Shown: positions 29,041-38,603, counted from the first letter of the stretch. The stretch: DNA of 64,000 nt from Acidovorax sp. Leaf191 (GCF_001424425.1 NZ_LMPT01000006.1:1-64000), one strand, 5' to 3'. Notes: a model not told the origin generated them from the letters alone. Made by a program: numbers and translations.

Positions 29041-30207
29041 TCAGCCCAAGGGCGTCCACTTGCGCTCGCTCGCGGCGGACTCCACCACCTTTTCGATGAA
29101 GCGCACGCCCTCGGCCCCGTCTTCCACGCGCGGGTAGTCGGCCTCCAGCGCCGTGGCGGTGCGCCCTGCGGCCCGCGCCCGGATGTCCGCCGCCACGCCC
29201 AGGTAGACGTTGGCAAACGCTTCGATGAAAGCCTCCGGGTGCCCGGCCGGAATGCGCCCTGCGCGCAGCGCCGATTCGCTCAGCCAGGGCGAGCCACGGG
29301 TGAGGATGCGGCGCGGCCCGTCCACCGGCGAATGCACCAGGTGGTTGGGGTCCTCCTGCCGCCACACCAGCGTGCCGAGCGTGCCGGACACCTGCAAGCG
29401 CACATCGTTTTCCAGCCCCGCGGCCACCTGCGACGCGACGATCACGCCGCGTGCGCCGCCCGCATAGCGCAGCAGCAGTTGCGCATCGTCGTCCAGCCGC
29501 CGGCCGGCGCCGAAGGTGGTGAGGTCGGCGCACAGCGCCTCGGGCCTAAGGCCGGTGACGGTGGCGGCCAGGTTCTCTGCGTGCGATCCGATGTCTCCCA
29601 TGGTGCCCACCGCGCCGCTGCGGGCCGGGTCCAGCCGCCAGTCGGCCTGCTTGTTGCCGCCGCCCTGCTCCACCGCCGTGGCCAGCCAGCCCTGGTTGTA
29701 TTCCACGGTGACCTTGCGCAGCGTGCCCAGGACGCCGCTGTGCACCAGGTGGCGGGCCTCGCGCACCATCGGATAGCCGGTGTAGTTGTAGGTCACGCCG
29801 AACACGGTGCCGGCCTTTTTCACCGCCGCCACCAGCTCTTCGGCCTGCGCGCTGGTGTGCACCAGCGGCTTGTCGCACACCACATGAAAGCCCGCCTGCA
29901 CGAAGGCCAGGGCCACCGGGTGGTGCACGTGGTTGGGGGTGACGATGCTCACCAGGTCGATGCGCTCATCGGGGCTGCGGCGCAGCTCGTCGGCCAGCAG
30001 GTCCTGCCAGCTGCCGTGGTTGCGGTCGTCCGCCAGGCCCAGCCCGGCGCCGGATGCGCGGGCCCGCTCGGGCGATGACGAGAGCGCACCGGCCACCAGC
30101 GCGAACTGGCCGTCGAGCGCCATGGCCTTGCGGTGCACCGCACCGATGAAGGCGCCGTGGCCGCCGCCCACCATGGCGTAGCGGAGCTTTCTGACTTCAC
30201 TGGACAT
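29041..30207 (-). CDS. Gfo/Idh/MocA-family sugar oxidoreductase
   Basis: 388 residues from the ATG at 30207; the frame runs upstream through a REP-like repeat, which is not coding. The Rossmann motif [31 protein letters not shown] and CDKPLVHT (the EKP-like catalytic lysine) are intact, and the C-terminal domain has [11 protein letters not shown] with a likely catalytic histidine. Such NAD(P) enzymes oxidise or reduce cyclitols, glycosides or keto-sugars. Together with the adjacent TIM-barrel isomerase and CUT2 transporter it suggests a keto-sugar or cyclitol route; the substrate is not determined. Confidence 0.9.
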   Translation of the reverse strand: MSSEVRKLRYAMVGGGHGAFIGAVHRKAMALDGQFALVAGALSSSPERARASGAGLGLADDRNHGSWQDLLADELRRSPDERIDLVSIVTPNHVHHPVALAFVQAGFHVVCDKPLVHTSAQAEELVAAVKKAGTVFGVTYNYTGYPMVREARHLVHSGVLGTLRKVTVEYNQGWLATAVEQGGGNKQADWRLDPARSGAVGTMGDIGSHAENLAATVTGLRPEALCADLTTFGAGRRLDDDAQLLLRYAGGARGVIVASQVAAGLENDVRLQVSGTLGTLVWRQEDPNHLVHSPVDGPRRILTRGSPWLSESALRAGRIPAGHPEAFIEAFANVYLGVAADIRARAAGRTATALEADYPRVEDGAEGVRFIEKVVESAASERKWTPLG

Positions 30208-30259
30208 ACGGAAGGCCTTTGTTTGTTGTTCTTGGTTCGCTGTTGCCGACACCACCCGG

Positions 30260-30330
30260 CCGTTCGCCCTGAGCTTGTCGAAGGGATGTCGAGCACTCTG
30301 CCCTGGCTTCGACAGGCTCAGCCCGAACGG
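30260..30330. repeat. REP-like inverted pair
   Basis: Arms CCGTTCGCCCTGAGCTTGTC and GACAGGCTCAGCCCGAACGG face each other across about 30 bases in the gap between the dehydrogenase and the TIM-barrel gene. Same family as 28277-28353. Confidence 0.85.
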
Positions 30331-30379
30331 TGAGGGAGTGGTGGATGGCGGTGGAACGGTGGCGGTGGCTGGAGAGCAT

Positions 30380-31393
30380 TCACACCTTCTGCTGGTCGCG
30401 CGCAAACACCGCGTCGAACGCGCCCGCCGCGGGCTTGAAGTCGAGCCGCTTGCAGAACGCCGCGCTCTCGGTGGCGCCGTGCACGCGGTCCATGCGGCTG
30501 TCCTCCCACTCCACCGAGAGCGGGCCCTGGTAGCCGATGTCGTTGAGCGCGACGATGATGGATTCGAAATCGATCATCCCGCGCCCCACGCTGCGAAAGT
30601 CCCAGGTGCGCCGCGCATCGCCAAAGCTGGTGTGCCCGCCGAACGTGCCCACCGTGCCGTCGCCCTTGCCCCACCACACGTCCTTCATGTGGGCGTTGTA
30701 GATGCGGTCGGCAAACCGGCGGATGAACTTGACGTAGTCCACGCCCTGGTAGGCCAGGTGGCTCGGGTCGTAGTTGAAGCCGAAGCGCCGGTGCTGGTTG
30801 ACCGCCGCAACCGCACGCTCGGCCGAGGCGATGTCGAACGCGATCTCGGTGGGGTGCACCTCCAGCGCGAAGTTGATGTCGTGCTCCTCGAACACATCGA
30901 GGATGGGGCCGAAGCGGTCTGCAAAGTCCACGAACCCCTTGTCCCAGTACGCCTGCGTGGTGGGCGGAAACGCGTAGATCGAATGCCACACCGACGATCC
31001 CGTGAAGCCGGTGACCGTCTTCACGCCGAACTGCGCAGCCGCGCGCGCCGTGTCGGCCAGTTCTTCGGCAGCGCGCTGGCGCACGCCCTCGGGCTCGCCG
31101 TTGCCCCACACGTGGGGCGGCAGGATGGCATGGTGGCGCTCGTCGATCAGGTCGCACACGGCCTGGCCCACAAGGTGGTTGCCGATGGCAAAACACGAGA
31201 GGCCGTGCTGGGCCAGCAGCGCGTGCTTGTCCTTCACGTACTGCGGCGTCGACAGCGCCTCCTGCACGTTGAAATGGTCGCCCCAGCAGGCCAGCTCCAG
31301 GCCGTCATAGCCCATGCTCTTGGCCAGGGGCGCGAGTTCTGCCAGCGGCATGTCGGCCCACTGGCCGGTGAAAAGGGTGACGGGTCTGGGCAT
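30380..31393 (-). CDS. Sugar phosphate isomerase/epimerase-type TIM-barrel protein
   Basis: 337 residues from the ATG at 31393 ([17 protein letters not shown]). The AP-endonuclease-2/xylose-isomerase-like barrel is seen with metal ligands in [30 protein letters not shown] and a C-terminal [10 protein letters not shown]. Members isomerise or epimerise sugars or dehydrate keto-inositols. It is separated from the binding-protein gene by 469 bases of repeats and from the dehydrogenase by one REP-like pair, but all genes share direction and theme. Confidence 0.9.
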   Translation of the reverse strand: MPRPVTLFTGQWADMPLAELAPLAKSMGYDGLELACWGDHFNVQEALSTPQYVKDKHALLAQHGLSCFAIGNHLVGQAVCDLIDERHHAILPPHVWGNGEPEGVRQRAAEELADTARAAAQFGVKTVTGFTGSSVWHSIYAFPPTTQAYWDKGFVDFADRFGPILDVFEEHDINFALEVHPTEIAFDIASAERAVAAVNQHRRFGFNYDPSHLAYQGVDYVKFIRRFADRIYNAHMKDVWWGKGDGTVGTFGGHTSFGDARRTWDFRSVGRGMIDFESIIVALNDIGYQGPLSVEWEDSRMDRVHGATESAAFCKRLDFKPAAGAFDAVFARDQQKV

Positions 31394-31425
31394 GGTGCGT
31401 GCGTCCTGGTTATTCGGTCCACCCA

Positions 31426-31493
31426 CCGTTCAGCCTGAGCTTGTCGAAGGCCGGGCACGCAGGGTGTGGCTTCGACAGGCTCAGCCCGAACGG
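31426..31493. repeat. REP-like inverted pair
   Basis: CCGTTCAGCCTGAGCTTGTC and GACAGGCTCAGCCCGAACGG arms with a roughly 25-base centre; 31592-31660 is a near duplicate of the same unit, suggesting local duplication. Confidence 0.85.
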
Positions 31494-31591
31494 GCGGGGG
31501 TGGTGTTGAGCCATTCGGGTCGTGGTGACTGCCATGGCTTTTGTCTGGCAATCGTTGAATTCCAACCTCCGAACCTCCCAACCTCCCAAAT

Positions 31592-31660
31592 CCGTTCAGC
31601 CTGAGCTTGTCGAAGGCCGGGCACGGCTGGGTGCGGCTTCGACAAGCTCAGCCCGAACGG
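31592..31660. repeat. REP-like inverted pair
   Basis: Near copy of 31426-31493 with one arm change (GACAAGCTCAGCCCGAACGG). The outer end runs directly into the G-rich hexamer array. Confidence 0.85.
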
Positions 31661-31668
31661 GCGGGGGT

Positions 31669-31743
31669 GGGTTCGGGTTCGGGTTCGGGTTCGGGTTCGG
31701 GTTCGGGTTCGGGTTCGGGTTCGGGTTCGGGTTCGGGTTCGGG
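31669..31743 (+). repeat. (GGGTTC)12 tandem hexamer array
   Basis: Twelve perfect GGGTTC units from 31669 to 31740, closed by one more GGG. Thirteen G-triplets separated by three bases resemble telomeric G-quadruplex sequence. The perfect units and slippage-prone nature predict copy-number variation between isolates. It lies between the binding-protein and isomerase genes of the sugar operon; the C-rich strand is the template-like minus-strand transcript's sense (GAACCC repeats). Confidence 0.95.
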
Positions 31744-31792
31744 CTGGATGGGTTGAGAGCCATGGCCTCCACTTGCCCAGCAAGCAGTCACT

Positions 31793-31847
31793 GCTATATT
31801 TTTAGTAGCTGCTTGCGCTTACCAGACAAGCGGTAGAGGCCTTTTTT
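31793..31847 (-). repeat. Dispersed repeat element, copy C
   Basis: Reverse-orientation copy: on the minus strand AAAAAAGGCCTCTACCGCTTG, then AAGCGCAAGCAGCTACTAAAAA and TATAGCAG. It begins 16 bases after the stop codon of the binding-protein gene. Read on the plus strand its end (GGTAGAGGCC then TTTTTT) looks terminator-like. Confidence 0.75.
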
Positions 31848-31862
31848 ATCTCAAAACCACCA

Positions 31863-32852
31863 TCAGAACGGCGAGTCCGGGAAGTAGAAGTTCTTCGCGT
31901 TTTCCTTGGTGATCAGCACCGACGGGATGATCGTCGTCGCAGGCAGCTTCTCGCCCTTGATGCGCGCCTCGGCCGTGAGCTTGATCGAGTCGTAAATGAA
32001 CTTGGGGCTGTACGACACATTGGCCTGGATCAGCGGATTGCTGCCATCGGCCAGCGTCTTGATCATGCCCTTGGCACCCGCGCCACCGAACACCAGCTTG
32101 ATGTCCTTGCGCTTGGCCTGCTCGATGGCCTTGAGCACGCCCACGGCCATGTCGTCATCAGCCGCCCACACCGCGTCGATCTGCGGAAAGCGGGTCAGGT
32201 AGTCCTGCATCACTTTGAAGGCATCGTCGCGGTTCCAGTTGGCGTACTTGGCGTCCAGCAGCTTGATGTCGGGGTGGTTCTTCAGCACCGCGTTGAACGC
32301 GTCCATGCGTTCGTTGTCCAGCGTGGTCGCAATGCCGCGCATGGCCACCACGTTGCCCTTGCCGTTCAGCGCCTTGGCGATGTACTCGGCCGGAATCTTG
32401 CCAAACGCGGTGTTGTCACCGGCCACGTACGCATCCTGCGCGCTGGTGTCCGTCAGGCCGCGGTCCACCACCGTCACGTACACACCCTTGGCCTTGACCT
32501 GGGCCACGGGCTTGGTCAGCGCCGCCGATTCGAACGGGAAGATGACCAAGGCGTTGATCTTGTTGACCGTGACCAGGTCCTGCAGCTGGTTGGCCTGCTC
32601 GGGCGCGCCGCCTGCGGTCTTGACGATGACCTGCAGGCCGGGGTGGGCCTTCTCCAGGTCCTTCTTGGCCTGGTTGGCCCAGTACACGATGCCGCCCGTG
32701 AAGCCGTGCGTGGCCGACGGAATGGCCACGCCCACCACCGTCTTGTTGGCCTGCGCCATCGCCGGGCCTGCCAGCGCCAACGCGGCTGCGGCCCCCACGG
32801 CCGAGAGGGCCAGGCGGCGGGTGAAGGACGAAGTTGATGTCTTGCTGTTCAT
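31863..32852 (-). CDS. Periplasmic sugar-binding protein of a CUT2-type ABC transporter
   Basis: 329 residues from the ATG at 32852. A twin-arginine-like or Sec signal ([25 protein letters not shown]) precedes the mature RbsB-like fold: [20 protein letters not shown], the hinge segment [16 protein letters not shown] and [16 protein letters not shown]. The family binds ribose, galactose, xylose or cyclitols. Its permease lies 424 bases upstream with two REP-like pairs between, an arrangement that could stabilise and over-produce the binding protein relative to the membrane parts. Confidence 0.92.
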   Translation of the reverse strand: MNSKTSTSSFTRRLALSAVGAAAALALAGPAMAQANKTVVGVAIPSATHGFTGGIVYWANQAKKDLEKAHPGLQVIVKTAGGAPEQANQLQDLVTVNKINALVIFPFESAALTKPVAQVKAKGVYVTVVDRGLTDTSAQDAYVAGDNTAFGKIPAEYIAKALNGKGNVVAMRGIATTLDNERMDAFNAVLKNHPDIKLLDAKYANWNRDDAFKVMQDYLTRFPQIDAVWAADDDMAVGVLKAIEQAKRKDIKLVFGGAGAKGMIKTLADGSNPLIQANVSYSPKFIYDSIKLTAEARIKGEKLPATTIIPSVLITKENAKNFYFPDSPF

Positions 32853-32995
32853 GATGCGTTGTCTCCTGTTGCTGTTGCTGTTGCTTTGCTGAAAATGGCC
32901 ATGAAAGCCTGGCCGACTGGGGAACACTGACGAAACTAAAAACCGGTGGAAGCGCTTCGGAACGGGTGCAAGCACCTGGGGCCTGCGCCACTACC

Positions 32996-33073
32996 CCGTT
33001 CGCCCTGAGCCTGTCGAAGGGCTGTCACGATGGGGCGCGAGTGCCCAGGCTTCGACGGGCTCAGCCCGAACGG
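32996..33073. repeat. REP-like inverted pair
   Basis: CCGTTCGCCCTGAGCCTGTC and GACGGGCTCAGCCCGAACGG arms. Its centre (GGGGCGCGAGTGCCCA) is shared with the next unit at 33116-33217, so the two are tandem duplicates. Confidence 0.85.
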
Positions 33074-33115
33074 TTGGGGGATTGCCGGAATCCAGCGCAG
33101 TGCGCTCGCCCTGCC

Positions 33116-33217
33116 CCGTTCGCCCTGAGCCTGTCGAAGGGCTGCCAACATGGGGCGCGAGTGCCCAAGCTTCGACAGGCCTGTCCTGAGCCACGTCGAA
33201 GGGCTCAGCCCGAACGG
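33116..33217. repeat. REP-like pair with extra internal arm
   Basis: Starts like 32996-33073 but its right half contains an extra arm, GACAGGCCTGTCCTGAGCC, before the final GGCTCAGCCCGAACGG. The same extended right half recurs at 40773-40873 and 48741-49042. Confidence 0.8.
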
Positions 33218-33276
33218 TTCGGGGGTCGGGGCGGCCTCGCGGGGCGAATGAAAGGAATGAAGTGGCGACACGGCCA

Positions 33277-34293
33277 TCACCTCTTTCCACGCTGCATGAA
33301 AGCCACCGCGATGATCACAAACCCCTGCACCGCCGCATTCAAATACACGCTGATGATGCTGGTCAGGTTCAAGATATTGCTGATCACCGACAGCAGGATC
33401 GCGCCCACCACCGTGCCGGTGATGCTGCCCGCCCCACCCTTGAGCACCGTGCCGCCCACGATCACCGCGGCGATCGCCTCCAGCTCCCACAGCAGGCCCG
33501 TGGTGGGTGATGCGGACCCCAGGCGCGGCACGTACAGCAGCGTGGCAATGCCCACGCACACCCCGAGCAGCATGTACGTCAGGATCTTGATCTTGTGCAC
33601 ATCCACCGCCGCGTACTGCGCCACCTGCTCGTTGGAGCCGATGGCCTGCACATAGCGGCCATAGGCCGTGCGGTTCAGGATGACGCCGCCGATGACAGCC
33701 ACCAGCAAAAAGACCCAGACCGGAATCGGCACCCCCAGCAGGTTGGCGTAATACACGGGGCTGTAGATGTCAGACAGATCGTTCTCCAGCGTGATGGCCC
33801 CGCCGTTCGAAAAATACGTGAGGTACGCACGGAAGATGCCCAGCGTGCCCAGCGTCACGATGAAGGGCTCGATGCGCCCCTTGGTGATCAAGAGGCCATG
33901 CACCAGCCCGAACACCGCGCCCAGCACCACCGCCAGCAGCATGCCCACCACCACGGCCGCCATGGGCGAGCCCAGCACGGGCGCCATCGCGTTCATGAAC
34001 AGGATGACCGAGCCTGCGATCAGCGCCGCCATCGACCCCACCGACAAATCGATGCCGCCCGAGATGATCACAAAGCACATGCCCACCGCGATGATGCCGA
34101 TGAAGGCCGTGCGCGTGAGCACGTTCATCACGTTGTCGTAGGTGGCGAAATTGCTGTTGAGCAGCGTGCCGGCAATGCACAGCAGCACCAGCCCGATGAC
34201 CGGGCCCAGCCCGTGCAGCTTGCCCCACCAGGCCGTGGCGCCGCCGTGGCGGCCCGCTGGGGTGGTGGCGTTTTCAGCGGGTACCTGTGGCAT
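33277..34293 (-). CDS. CUT2-type ABC transporter permease
   Basis: 338 residues with eight to ten membrane helices. The RbsC-family signature [22 protein letters not shown] and the cytoplasmic loop around [26 protein letters not shown] are typical. It forms the membrane channel with the ATPase encoded just upstream, overlapping it by 20 bases, so the two are translationally coupled. The substrate follows that of the periplasmic binding protein. Confidence 0.93.
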   Translation of the reverse strand: MPQVPAENATTPAGRHGGATAWWGKLHGLGPVIGLVLLCIAGTLLNSNFATYDNVMNVLTRTAFIGIIAVGMCFVIISGGIDLSVGSMAALIAGSVILFMNAMAPVLGSPMAAVVVGMLLAVVLGAVFGLVHGLLITKGRIEPFIVTLGTLGIFRAYLTYFSNGGAITLENDLSDIYSPVYYANLLGVPIPVWVFLLVAVIGGVILNRTAYGRYVQAIGSNEQVAQYAAVDVHKIKILTYMLLGVCVGIATLLYVPRLGSASPTTGLLWELEAIAAVIVGGTVLKGGAGSITGTVVGAILLSVISNILNLTSIISVYLNAAVQGFVIIAVAFMQRGKR

Positions 34294-35764
34294 GTGCGAT
34301 CAACTCCTCTTCGGTCAAATGTGGTTCTTGCAGCGTGGTCTGCAGCCGCCCGGCGCGCATCACCGCCACGCGGTGGCACAGGCCGATCAGCTCCATCAGT
34401 TCGGAAGAAATCACCACCACCGCCAGCCCCTGCTCCGCCAGGCGCTGCACCAGGTGATAGATCTCGCGCTTGGCGCCCACGTCCACGCCGCGCGTGGGCT
34501 CGTCCAGCACCACCACGCTGGGGCCGGGGTGCAGCACCTTGGCCAGCGCCAGCTTTTGCTGGTTGCCGCCCGACAGCGACGACGCGCGCACCTCCAGCGA
34601 CCCGGTGCGGATGCCGAACTCCTGCACCGCATCGCGCAGCGCAGCCTGCTCGGCCGCCGGGTCGAGCCAGGGCTTGGCGTAGCGCTCCAGCGCCATCAGC
34701 GTCAGATTGGGGCGCAGGCTGAAGTGCACGTGCAGGCCTTTGCCCTTGCGGTCTTCGCTCAGGTACGTGAGGCCGTGGCGCGCCGCATCGCGCGGGCTTT
34801 TCAGATTCACCGGCTTGCCCGCCAACTCCACCGTGCCGGCCGACCGCGGGCGCAGGCCCAGCAGGCCCTCGAACAGCTCCGTGCGCCCCGCGCCCACCAG
34901 CCCGGCAAAGCCCAGAATCTCGCCGCGCCGCACGTCAAAGCTCACGTCCTCGGCCCAGCCCGGCACAGAGAGGCCCCGCACCTGGATGGCGGGCTCTCCA
35001 CCCGCAGGCGCGGGCAGCTTGGGCGGGAACAAATCCGCCAGCTCGCGGCCCACCATCAGGTTGGCCATCTGCCGCCGCGTCACGCTGGCCGTGGCCTCGC
35101 GCGCCACCAGCAGGCCGTCGCGCATCACCACCACCTCGTCGGTGGTGCGCTCCACTTCGTCGAGCTTGTGCGATATGTAGATGATGGTCACGCCCGCAGC
35201 CTTGAGCCCGGCCATCAGCGCAAACAGGCGCTCCGTCTCGCCGGGGGTCAGGGTGGCAGTGGGCTCGTCCATGATGAGCAGGCGCGCATTGCGGGCCAGC
35301 GCGCGGGCAATCTCCACCAGCTGCTTTTCGGCCACGATGAGCTTCTTCACCCGCGTGTCAGGGTCGAGCGGCAAACCCACCTGTGCAAGTGCAGCGCGCG
35401 TCTTCTCGCGCATCGCCTTGTCATCCAGGAAGGGGCCACGCTTGATCTCATGGCCCAGAAAGATGTTCTGCGCAATCGTCAGGTCGTCCGCCAGATTGAA
35501 CTCCTGGTGGATGAGCACGATGCCCTGCGCCTCGGCCGCGCGCGATCCGCCGCCCGGGGCGCGCACCGCGCCGTCCACCACCACCTCGCCGGTGGTGGGG
35601 CTCTCGTACCCCGCCAGTATCTTCATCAGCGTGGACTTGCCCGCGCCGTTCTCGCCCAGCAGGCCGTACACACGGCCCGGCTGCAGCGCAAAGCCCACGC
35701 CGTGCAGCACGCGCACCGGGCCGAACTCCTTGGTCACATTGCGAAACTCGACAGCGACGCTCAT
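34274..35764 (-). CDS. CUT2-type sugar ABC transporter ATPase, duplicated domain
   Basis: 496 residues with two nucleotide-binding domains, as in RbsA/XylG/MglA. Domain 1 has Walker [17 protein letters not shown], a degenerate signature [13 protein letters not shown] and [13 protein letters not shown]. Domain 2 has the weak Walker [16 protein letters not shown], signature [15 protein letters not shown] and [13 protein letters not shown]. The asymmetry (one degenerate site) is normal for this subfamily. It overlaps the regulator by four bases and the permease by 20. Confidence 0.95.
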   Translation of the reverse strand: MSVAVEFRNVTKEFGPVRVLHGVGFALQPGRVYGLLGENGAGKSTLMKILAGYESPTTGEVVVDGAVRAPGGGSRAAEAQGIVLIHQEFNLADDLTIAQNIFLGHEIKRGPFLDDKAMREKTRAALAQVGLPLDPDTRVKKLIVAEKQLVEIARALARNARLLIMDEPTATLTPGETERLFALMAGLKAAGVTIIYISHKLDEVERTTDEVVVMRDGLLVAREATASVTRRQMANLMVGRELADLFPPKLPAPAGGEPAIQVRGLSVPGWAEDVSFDVRRGEILGFAGLVGAGRTELFEGLLGLRPRSAGTVELAGKPVNLKSPRDAARHGLTYLSEDRKGKGLHVHFSLRPNLTLMALERYAKPWLDPAAEQAALRDAVQEFGIRTGSLEVRASSLSGGNQQKLALAKVLHPGPSVVVLDEPTRGVDVGAKREIYHLVQRLAEQGLAVVVISSELMELIGLCHRVAVMRAGRLQTTLQEPHLTEEELIAHATGTR

Positions 35765-37008
35765 CGTGTGGCCCCCACGGCATTGGCTTTGGTCGCAGAA
35801 GAAGAGGCACGCGGCGACAGCGCCAAGCTCTGCTGCATGGCCAGCACGCCCGCGCCCACCACGCCGGCATCGTCGGCCAGCGGCGCGTATTGAATCTCCA
35901 GGTGCCGCGTGGAGAGCGCCAGCGACCGGTGGTACACGCTCTGCCGCACCGACGCCAGGAACAGCGGCCCCATGTCCGTCACCCGCCCTGCAATGAACAC
36001 GTGCGACGGGTTGAAGAAATTCACGATGGACGCCAGCATCTGCCCCACCAGGCTGCCCGCCCGCTGAATGATTGCGTTGGCCGCCACATCGCCCGCACGG
36101 CTGGCCTGGGCCACGTCCTCGGTGGTCAGCGTGCCGGTGGCCTGCAGGCGCTCGGCCAGCATCGCGCTCTCGCCCCGCTCCACGGCCTCCATCGCCATGC
36201 GCGCCATGGCGGGCGCAGCGGCCATCGCCTCCACACAGCCCTGGTTGCCGCAGTGGCAGCGCGGCCCGCTCTGGTCCACGCAGATGTGGCCCACGTCACC
36301 GGCCGACCCATTGGCCCCCCGGTACACCTGCCCGTGGCACACGATGCCGCAGCCAATGCCCGTGCCGACCTTGATCACCAAAAAGTTGGGCAGATTGCGT
36401 TGCAGCCGCCACAGCTCGCCCAGCGCCATCAGATTCACGTCGTTGTCCACAAACACCGGCGCGGCAAACGCCTCGCGCAGGTAGTCGCGGATGGAGAAGC
36501 CGTCCCAGTCGGGCATCAGCGGCGGGTTGACGAGCTGCCCGCTTTCAAAATCCACCGGCCCCGGCAGCCCCATGCCGATGGCAATGACCTGCGACGCCGC
36601 CAGCCCGCAGCGCGCCATTAGCTCCCGCATCAGCCCGCGCAGCCGCGCCAGGATCACGCCCGGCCCCTGGCGCACATCGATGGGCTCGCGGTGCCGCGCC
36701 AGCACCGTCATGTCGGGCCGCATGATGGCCACCTGCATGCTGGTCGCGCCCAGGTCGGCGCCGATCACCACGCCCAGGGTTTCGCTCAATCGCAGGGTTT
36801 CGGCGCGCCGGCCGCCAGAGGATTCTTGCAGGCCCACCTCGTCGAGCAGGCCTTCGTCCAGCAACGCCGCCACCATGGCGTTGGCCTTGCTCTTGGAATA
36901 GGCCAGACGCTGCGCGAGTGCATTGCGCGACGCGCCTGCGGACCAGAAGATGGCCTGCAAGACGCCCAGGTCTTCGGCGCCGCAGTGACTCCAGCGGGTG
37001 GATGGCAA
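35761..37008 (-). CDS. ROK-family transcriptional regulator
   Basis: 415 residues from a TTG at 37008, supported by AGGAGA seven bases upstream. The N-terminal winged helix (about 15-70) contains RNALAQRLAYSKSKANAMVAALLDEGLL; the ROK domain follows with GADLGATSMQVAIM and the zinc motif CHCGNQGCVEA. NagC/XylR relatives repress sugar genes until a sugar binds. It heads the operon and overlaps the ATPase gene by ATGA, so it is probably autoregulated through the repeated ACTTTGRCC sites at 37082-37122. Confidence 0.93.
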   Translation of the reverse strand: MPSTRWSHCGAEDLGVLQAIFWSAGASRNALAQRLAYSKSKANAMVAALLDEGLLDEVGLQESSGGRRAETLRLSETLGVVIGADLGATSMQVAIMRPDMTVLARHREPIDVRQGPGVILARLRGLMRELMARCGLAASQVIAIGMGLPGPVDFESGQLVNPPLMPDWDGFSIRDYLREAFAAPVFVDNDVNLMALGELWRLQRNLPNFLVIKVGTGIGCGIVCHGQVYRGANGSAGDVGHICVDQSGPRCHCGNQGCVEAMAAAPAMARMAMEAVERGESAMLAERLQATGTLTTEDVAQASRAGDVAANAIIQRAGSLVGQMLASIVNFFNPSHVFIAGRVTDMGPLFLASVRQSVYHRSLALSTRHLEIQYAPLADDAGVVGAGVLAMQQSLALSPRASSSATKANAVGATR

Positions 37009-37081
37009 GGCTTGTCTCCTGTCGTTTTCGTAAACAGCACCTCATGGGGGTGGGTGCTTGGACAGGGATGCTATGCGGTCT

Positions 37082-37122
37082 ACTTTGGCCGGGCAAGACT
37101 GAACTTTGACCAACTTTCAACC
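37082..37122. promoter_or_regulatory. Repeated sites before the ROK regulator
   Basis: ACTTTGGCC (37082-37090), ACTTTGACC (37103-37111) and ACTTTCAACC (37113-37122) are three similar direct repeats 75-115 bases upstream of the regulator start; starts are 21 and 10 bases apart, roughly helical spacing. They are the best candidate binding sites for the ROK protein. Confidence 0.45.
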
Positions 37123-37217
37123 AAAGCAATCCTATCGAATCGTTGCTACTCGGTTACCAACGACGAACCGTTACTTAGCTAGCCTTCGGATCTGATGCCA
37201 AGCTTACGAAAGCGGGG

Positions 37218-37246
37218 TCGTCATTGTTTCAATAGGGCGCTATAGT
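37218..37246 (+). promoter_or_regulatory. Predicted promoter of the AAA+ gene
   Basis: TCGTCA (37218-37223) and TATAGT (37241-37246) at 17-base spacing. The -10 box is good and the -35 box fair (four of six). Start of transcription would fall near 37253, leaving a leader of about 94 bases that contains the CCATTAAT pair. Confidence 0.45.
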
Positions 37247-37286
37247 GCTTGCAGTTGTTAGCTCCGAAGTATCAAAGCCAGGGGAT

Positions 37287-37318
37287 CCATTAATCGGAAC
37301 TAACCACCCCATTAATGG
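37287..37318 (+). promoter_or_regulatory. Paired CCATTAAT sites in the AAA+ leader
   Basis: CCATTAATCGG at 37287-37297 and the perfect palindrome CCATTAATGG at 37309-37318 start 22 bases apart, about two helical turns, downstream of the predicted promoter. Looks like a two-site operator; the cognate protein is unknown and the AAA+ protein itself, which has a winged helix, is one candidate. Confidence 0.4.
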
Positions 37319-37346
37319 CATGCCTATTGCATAAAGGGTTTACACG

Positions 37347-38603
37347 ATGCTCACTCCAAATGATGTTTTCACTCCTGGGCAGCTCCCAATTCATCCTACG
37401 AATATTTATGCGAATCGAGGAGCATCAGAGAAGCTCTTCACAAAAACGTTAGCGCGAGGAATGGTACCTGTTGTGTACGGTGAATATGGGGTTGGAAAAA
37501 CGTCAATGGCACGGTACGCACTTCGTGAGAAGGATGAAGCCGGTCTTCTCGTAAATATAGAGAGCGTTGCCGATCAAAAATTGGATGCAGTATTTGCAAG
37601 ATGCCTAGAAAAGTTAGGTTATACCGTACAAACTAAAAAAACAACTAGCGCCACCCACTCAAACACGCACGAGCAGTCCGCTCAAGCTGGTGCATCTGTT
37701 GGAGGCTGGGCAAATGCCGTGGTCGCATCAAAGCGCACAAATTCATCAGGCTCGGCCTCTCAAAAAGAAGAGCAGTTCGTTGTAACCTCGCCAACAGACT
37801 CAAAAATAATTGAAGTATGCGAGGAAGCAGGTGTTGCTTTGTTAATCGATGAATTACATCGCGCCACACCAGATTTCTCAGAAGAGTTGGCGAAGTTTAT
37901 AAAAAGCTATGGAAATGCAAACTGCAAAAAATTTCGAATTGTTCTATTAGGAACAGCTTCAGACGCCAGCAAGCTAGTATCTTCAGACCCTGGCATCGAT
38001 CGCCTAATACAGGAAGTGCATCTGACATCAATGACGAATTTCGAATCCGAATATGTTGTAAACGAGGGAATGAAGGCGCTTGCCATAACGATTGAACAAA
38101 ATGTCATTGACAAGCTTGTGAAGACGTGCGTAGGCTCTCCGAGTATTCTTCAGTATTTGTGTTTAGAAGTAGCTGAGGCCGCCTTTGAACGCACGCCACG
38201 TAAAGTGCTTGCTACTGACGTACAGAATGCGGTGGACTCGTTTGTAGAAACAAAGATGGCGCGGTTAAACAAAGCCTACATTTCCGCCATTGAAAGCACA
38301 GGTGAAATTCGCTATAGAAAACAGATTTTGCGAGCGATGGCAGAATGCGATGACGAATATGTAACCATGGAAATGATCAAGAATCGAGTTTCCACCTACT
38401 TGGGCAAGGACGTACCAAGCACATCCTTATCCGGCCCTTTACGAGATTTGAAAGACGAGCGGTACGGTCCAGTTCTAAACGACGTAGAGCGCCCAGAGGG
38501 GGTAGATCGCTTAAACAACTACACGACTTTTAAAGACCCCGCTCTTAAGGCTTTTGTACGGCTCCAGGTACTTAGAGAAGAAGGCAGCAGCGAGACAAAA
38601 TAA
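37347..38603 (+). CDS. Solitary AAA+ ATPase with Orc1/STAND-like architecture, function unknown
   Basis: 418 residues, in an AT-rich gene unlike its neighbours. Walker A GEYGVGKTS at 45-53, Walker B VALLIDELHRA at 163-173 and a sensor-like RIVLLGTAS near 197-205 are intact, so ATP hydrolysis is expected. Between them, residues about 97-145 are a low-complexity Ser/Thr/Ala/Gln stretch. The C-terminal 90 residues (RYRKQILRAMAECDDEYVTMEMIKNRVSTYL) look like a winged helix, as in Orc1/Cdc6- and STAND-type ATPases. No nuclease, protease, TIR or membrane effector domain is fused or adjacent. It may be a stand-alone defence or replication-linked ATPase; no role is assigned. Confidence 0.85.
   Translation: MLTPNDVFTPGQLPIHPTNIYANRGASEKLFTKTLARGMVPVVYGEYGVGKTSMARYALREKDEAGLLVNIESVADQKLDAVFARCLEKLGYTVQTKKTTSATHSNTHEQSAQAGASVGGWANAVVASKRTNSSGSASQKEEQFVVTSPTDSKIIEVCEEAGVALLIDELHRATPDFSEELAKFIKSYGNANCKKFRIVLLGTASDASKLVSSDPGIDRLIQEVHLTSMTNFESEYVVNEGMKALAITIEQNVIDKLVKTCVGSPSILQYLCLEVAEAAFERTPRKVLATDVQNAVDSFVETKMARLNKAYISAIESTGEIRYRKQILRAMAECDDEYVTMEMIKNRVSTYLGKDVPSTSLSGPLRDLKDERYGPVLNDVERPEGVDRLNNYTTFKDPALKAFVRLQVLREEGSSETK

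Larger units (their letters stand above)
31394..31862. other. Gene-free spacer made almost entirely of repeats
   Basis: The 469 bases between the TIM-barrel gene and the binding-protein gene hold, in order, two REP-like pairs (31426-31493, 31592-31660), a twelve-unit hexamer array (31669-31743) and copy C of the dispersed repeat (31793-31847). Open frames here encode only Arg-Thr or Gly-Phe repeats and are not genes. Confidence 0.85.
32853..33276. other. Spacer between permease and binding-protein genes
   Basis: 424 bases without a gene. It holds two REP-like loci (32996-33073 and 33116-33217) and, next to the binding-protein start, a short GCAACAGCAACAGG-type run. The SBP leader has AGGAGAC close before its ATG. 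No separate promoter for the binding-protein gene is convincing. Confidence 0.7.
37009..37346. other. Intergenic region between the ROK regulator and the AAA+ gene
   Basis: 338 bases without a gene. The left 110 bases belong to the regulator's leader and operator. From about 37125 rightwards the sequence becomes clearly AT-richer and carries the promoter (37218-37246) and paired CCATTAAT sites (37287-37318) of the AAA+ gene. The change of composition marks the left edge of the foreign island. Confidence 0.7.

Noticed and set aside
31481-31836. Open frames encoding Arg-Thr or Gly-Phe repeats, which could look like a repeat-peptide gene
   Set aside because: They are translations of the (GGGTTC)12 array and adjoining repeats with no ribosome site or conserved flanks.
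37347-38603. Transposition helper ATPase (TniB/TnsC-like) as identity of the AAA+ gene
   Set aside because: No transposase, TniQ or terminal inverted repeats are found in the island, and the Ser/Thr-rich insert and winged helix fit an Orc1/STAND-like protein better. It cannot be fully excluded without a profile search.
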